From AC-32 sp963755635 (GTDB lineage Bacteria > Actinomycetota > Thermoleophilia > Gaiellales > Gaiellaceae), in NCBI GenBank assembly GCA_963755635.1, contig CAVWKS010000007.1, forward strand, positions 1-64,000: a stretch of 64,000 nucleotides of DNA. The letters are read 5' to 3'. Of the stretch, positions 63,877 through 64,000 are shown in pieces; positions within the stretch are counted from its first letter, which is position 1; each line of letters starts with the position of its first letter. The notes below the pieces were generated by a model, which ran no database searches, was not told the origin of the DNA, and saw only the letters and a list, made by a program, of their open reading frames with translations. A program made the translations under genes and the position numbers.

Positions 63877-64000
63877 CACGGGCCCGGGTCGTACTGCTCG
63901 GCGCGGCGCTCGCCGCCGGGCTGGCGGCGACGCTGGGCTCGCTCGCCGGCGCGAGGCCGAACGCCCCGCCCGACCCTCAGGAGGCGGTTCTCGACGGCTG
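63873..64000 (+). CDS. Secreted protein, 5' part only
   Basis: GTG 63873 overlaps the transpeptidase stop (GTGA). The visible 42 residues are a signal peptide (VVLLGAALAAGLAATLGSLA) and the start of a Pro-rich mature part. It runs off the window. Function cannot be told. Confidence 0.7.
   Translation, partial: MTRARVVLLGAALAAGLAATLGSLAGARPNAPPDPQEAVLDG

Overview
The window is about 70% GC and densely packed. Its gene order, Ku protein, zinc-type S14, short LID-less adenylate kinase and many apparently leaderless genes point to a high-GC Gram-positive actinobacterium. My best guess is class Thermoleophilia (Gaiellales/Solirubrobacterales-like). That placement rests on gene content and general resemblance; no phylogeny was run. 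No insertion sequence, prophage or CRISPR array was seen.

Bases 1-1706 hold the 3' part of rpoC, ending in a clear intrinsic terminator. A large secreted protein of unknown function and a GAF-GGDEF membrane protein on the minus strand follow. From 4886 to 27682 runs an almost uninterrupted str-S10-spc-alpha superoperon: rpsL-rpsG-fusA-tuf-rpsJ-rplCDWB-rpsS-rplV-rpsC-rplP-rpmC-rpsQ-rplNXE-rpsZ-rpsH-rplFR-rpsE-rpmD-rplO-secY-adk-map, then an M29 aminopeptidase and a repeat-rich membrane protein, then infA-rpmJ-rpsMKD-rpoA-rplQ. Most start codons overlap the preceding stop (ATGA, GTGA, TTGA, TAGTG), so translation is probably coupled. Two places break the pattern. A 163-base structured gap lies between rplR and rpsE. 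The repeat-protein gene, a strong terminator, a probable promoter and a hairpin leader lie ahead of infA. Several r-proteins (L22, S3, S17, S5, L15, L17) carry long low-complexity extensions.

Bases 27.7-36 kb carry a VIT-type metal transporter (two frameshifts), truA, a small secreted protein, NAD-dependent DNA ligase, a PBP4-type carboxypeptidase, a coiled-coil protein, a NarL-type response regulator, and two divergent secreted coiled-coil proteins (3D domain; NlpC/P60) that look like cell-wall enzymes. Bases 36-50.8 kb carry an acyl-CoA synthetase, Ku, several small proteins, a possible riboregulatory leader, an alpha/beta hydrolase, tRNA-Pro(CGG), a MarR-DHA2 efflux pair, a CoA-binding protein, more MFS transporters, a nitrilase-family amidase, an APH-like kinase, a HAD phosphatase, an NfeD-stomatin pair, a CaiB-type CoA transferase and a TetR regulator.

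Bases 50.8-64 kb carry two acyl-CoA dehydrogenases (one behind a strong TetR-type operator), an O-antigen-ligase-like protein with a TPR tail, a secreted Gly/His/Asn-rich protein, an enolase-superfamily protein, a PEP-mutase-family enzyme, a GT9-like glycosyltransferase, an SDR, a VanW protein, a thioesterase, a sirtuin, a lipoprotein L,D-transpeptidase and the start of one more secreted protein.

Five genes are broken by six frameshifts, and each is repaired by removing a single base. These are either over-called bases in the assembly or real decay of dispensable genes. The most promising undescribed elements are the pseudoknot-plus-terminator leader at 39314-39434, the structured gap at 17751-17913 and the repeat protein at 23084-24319.
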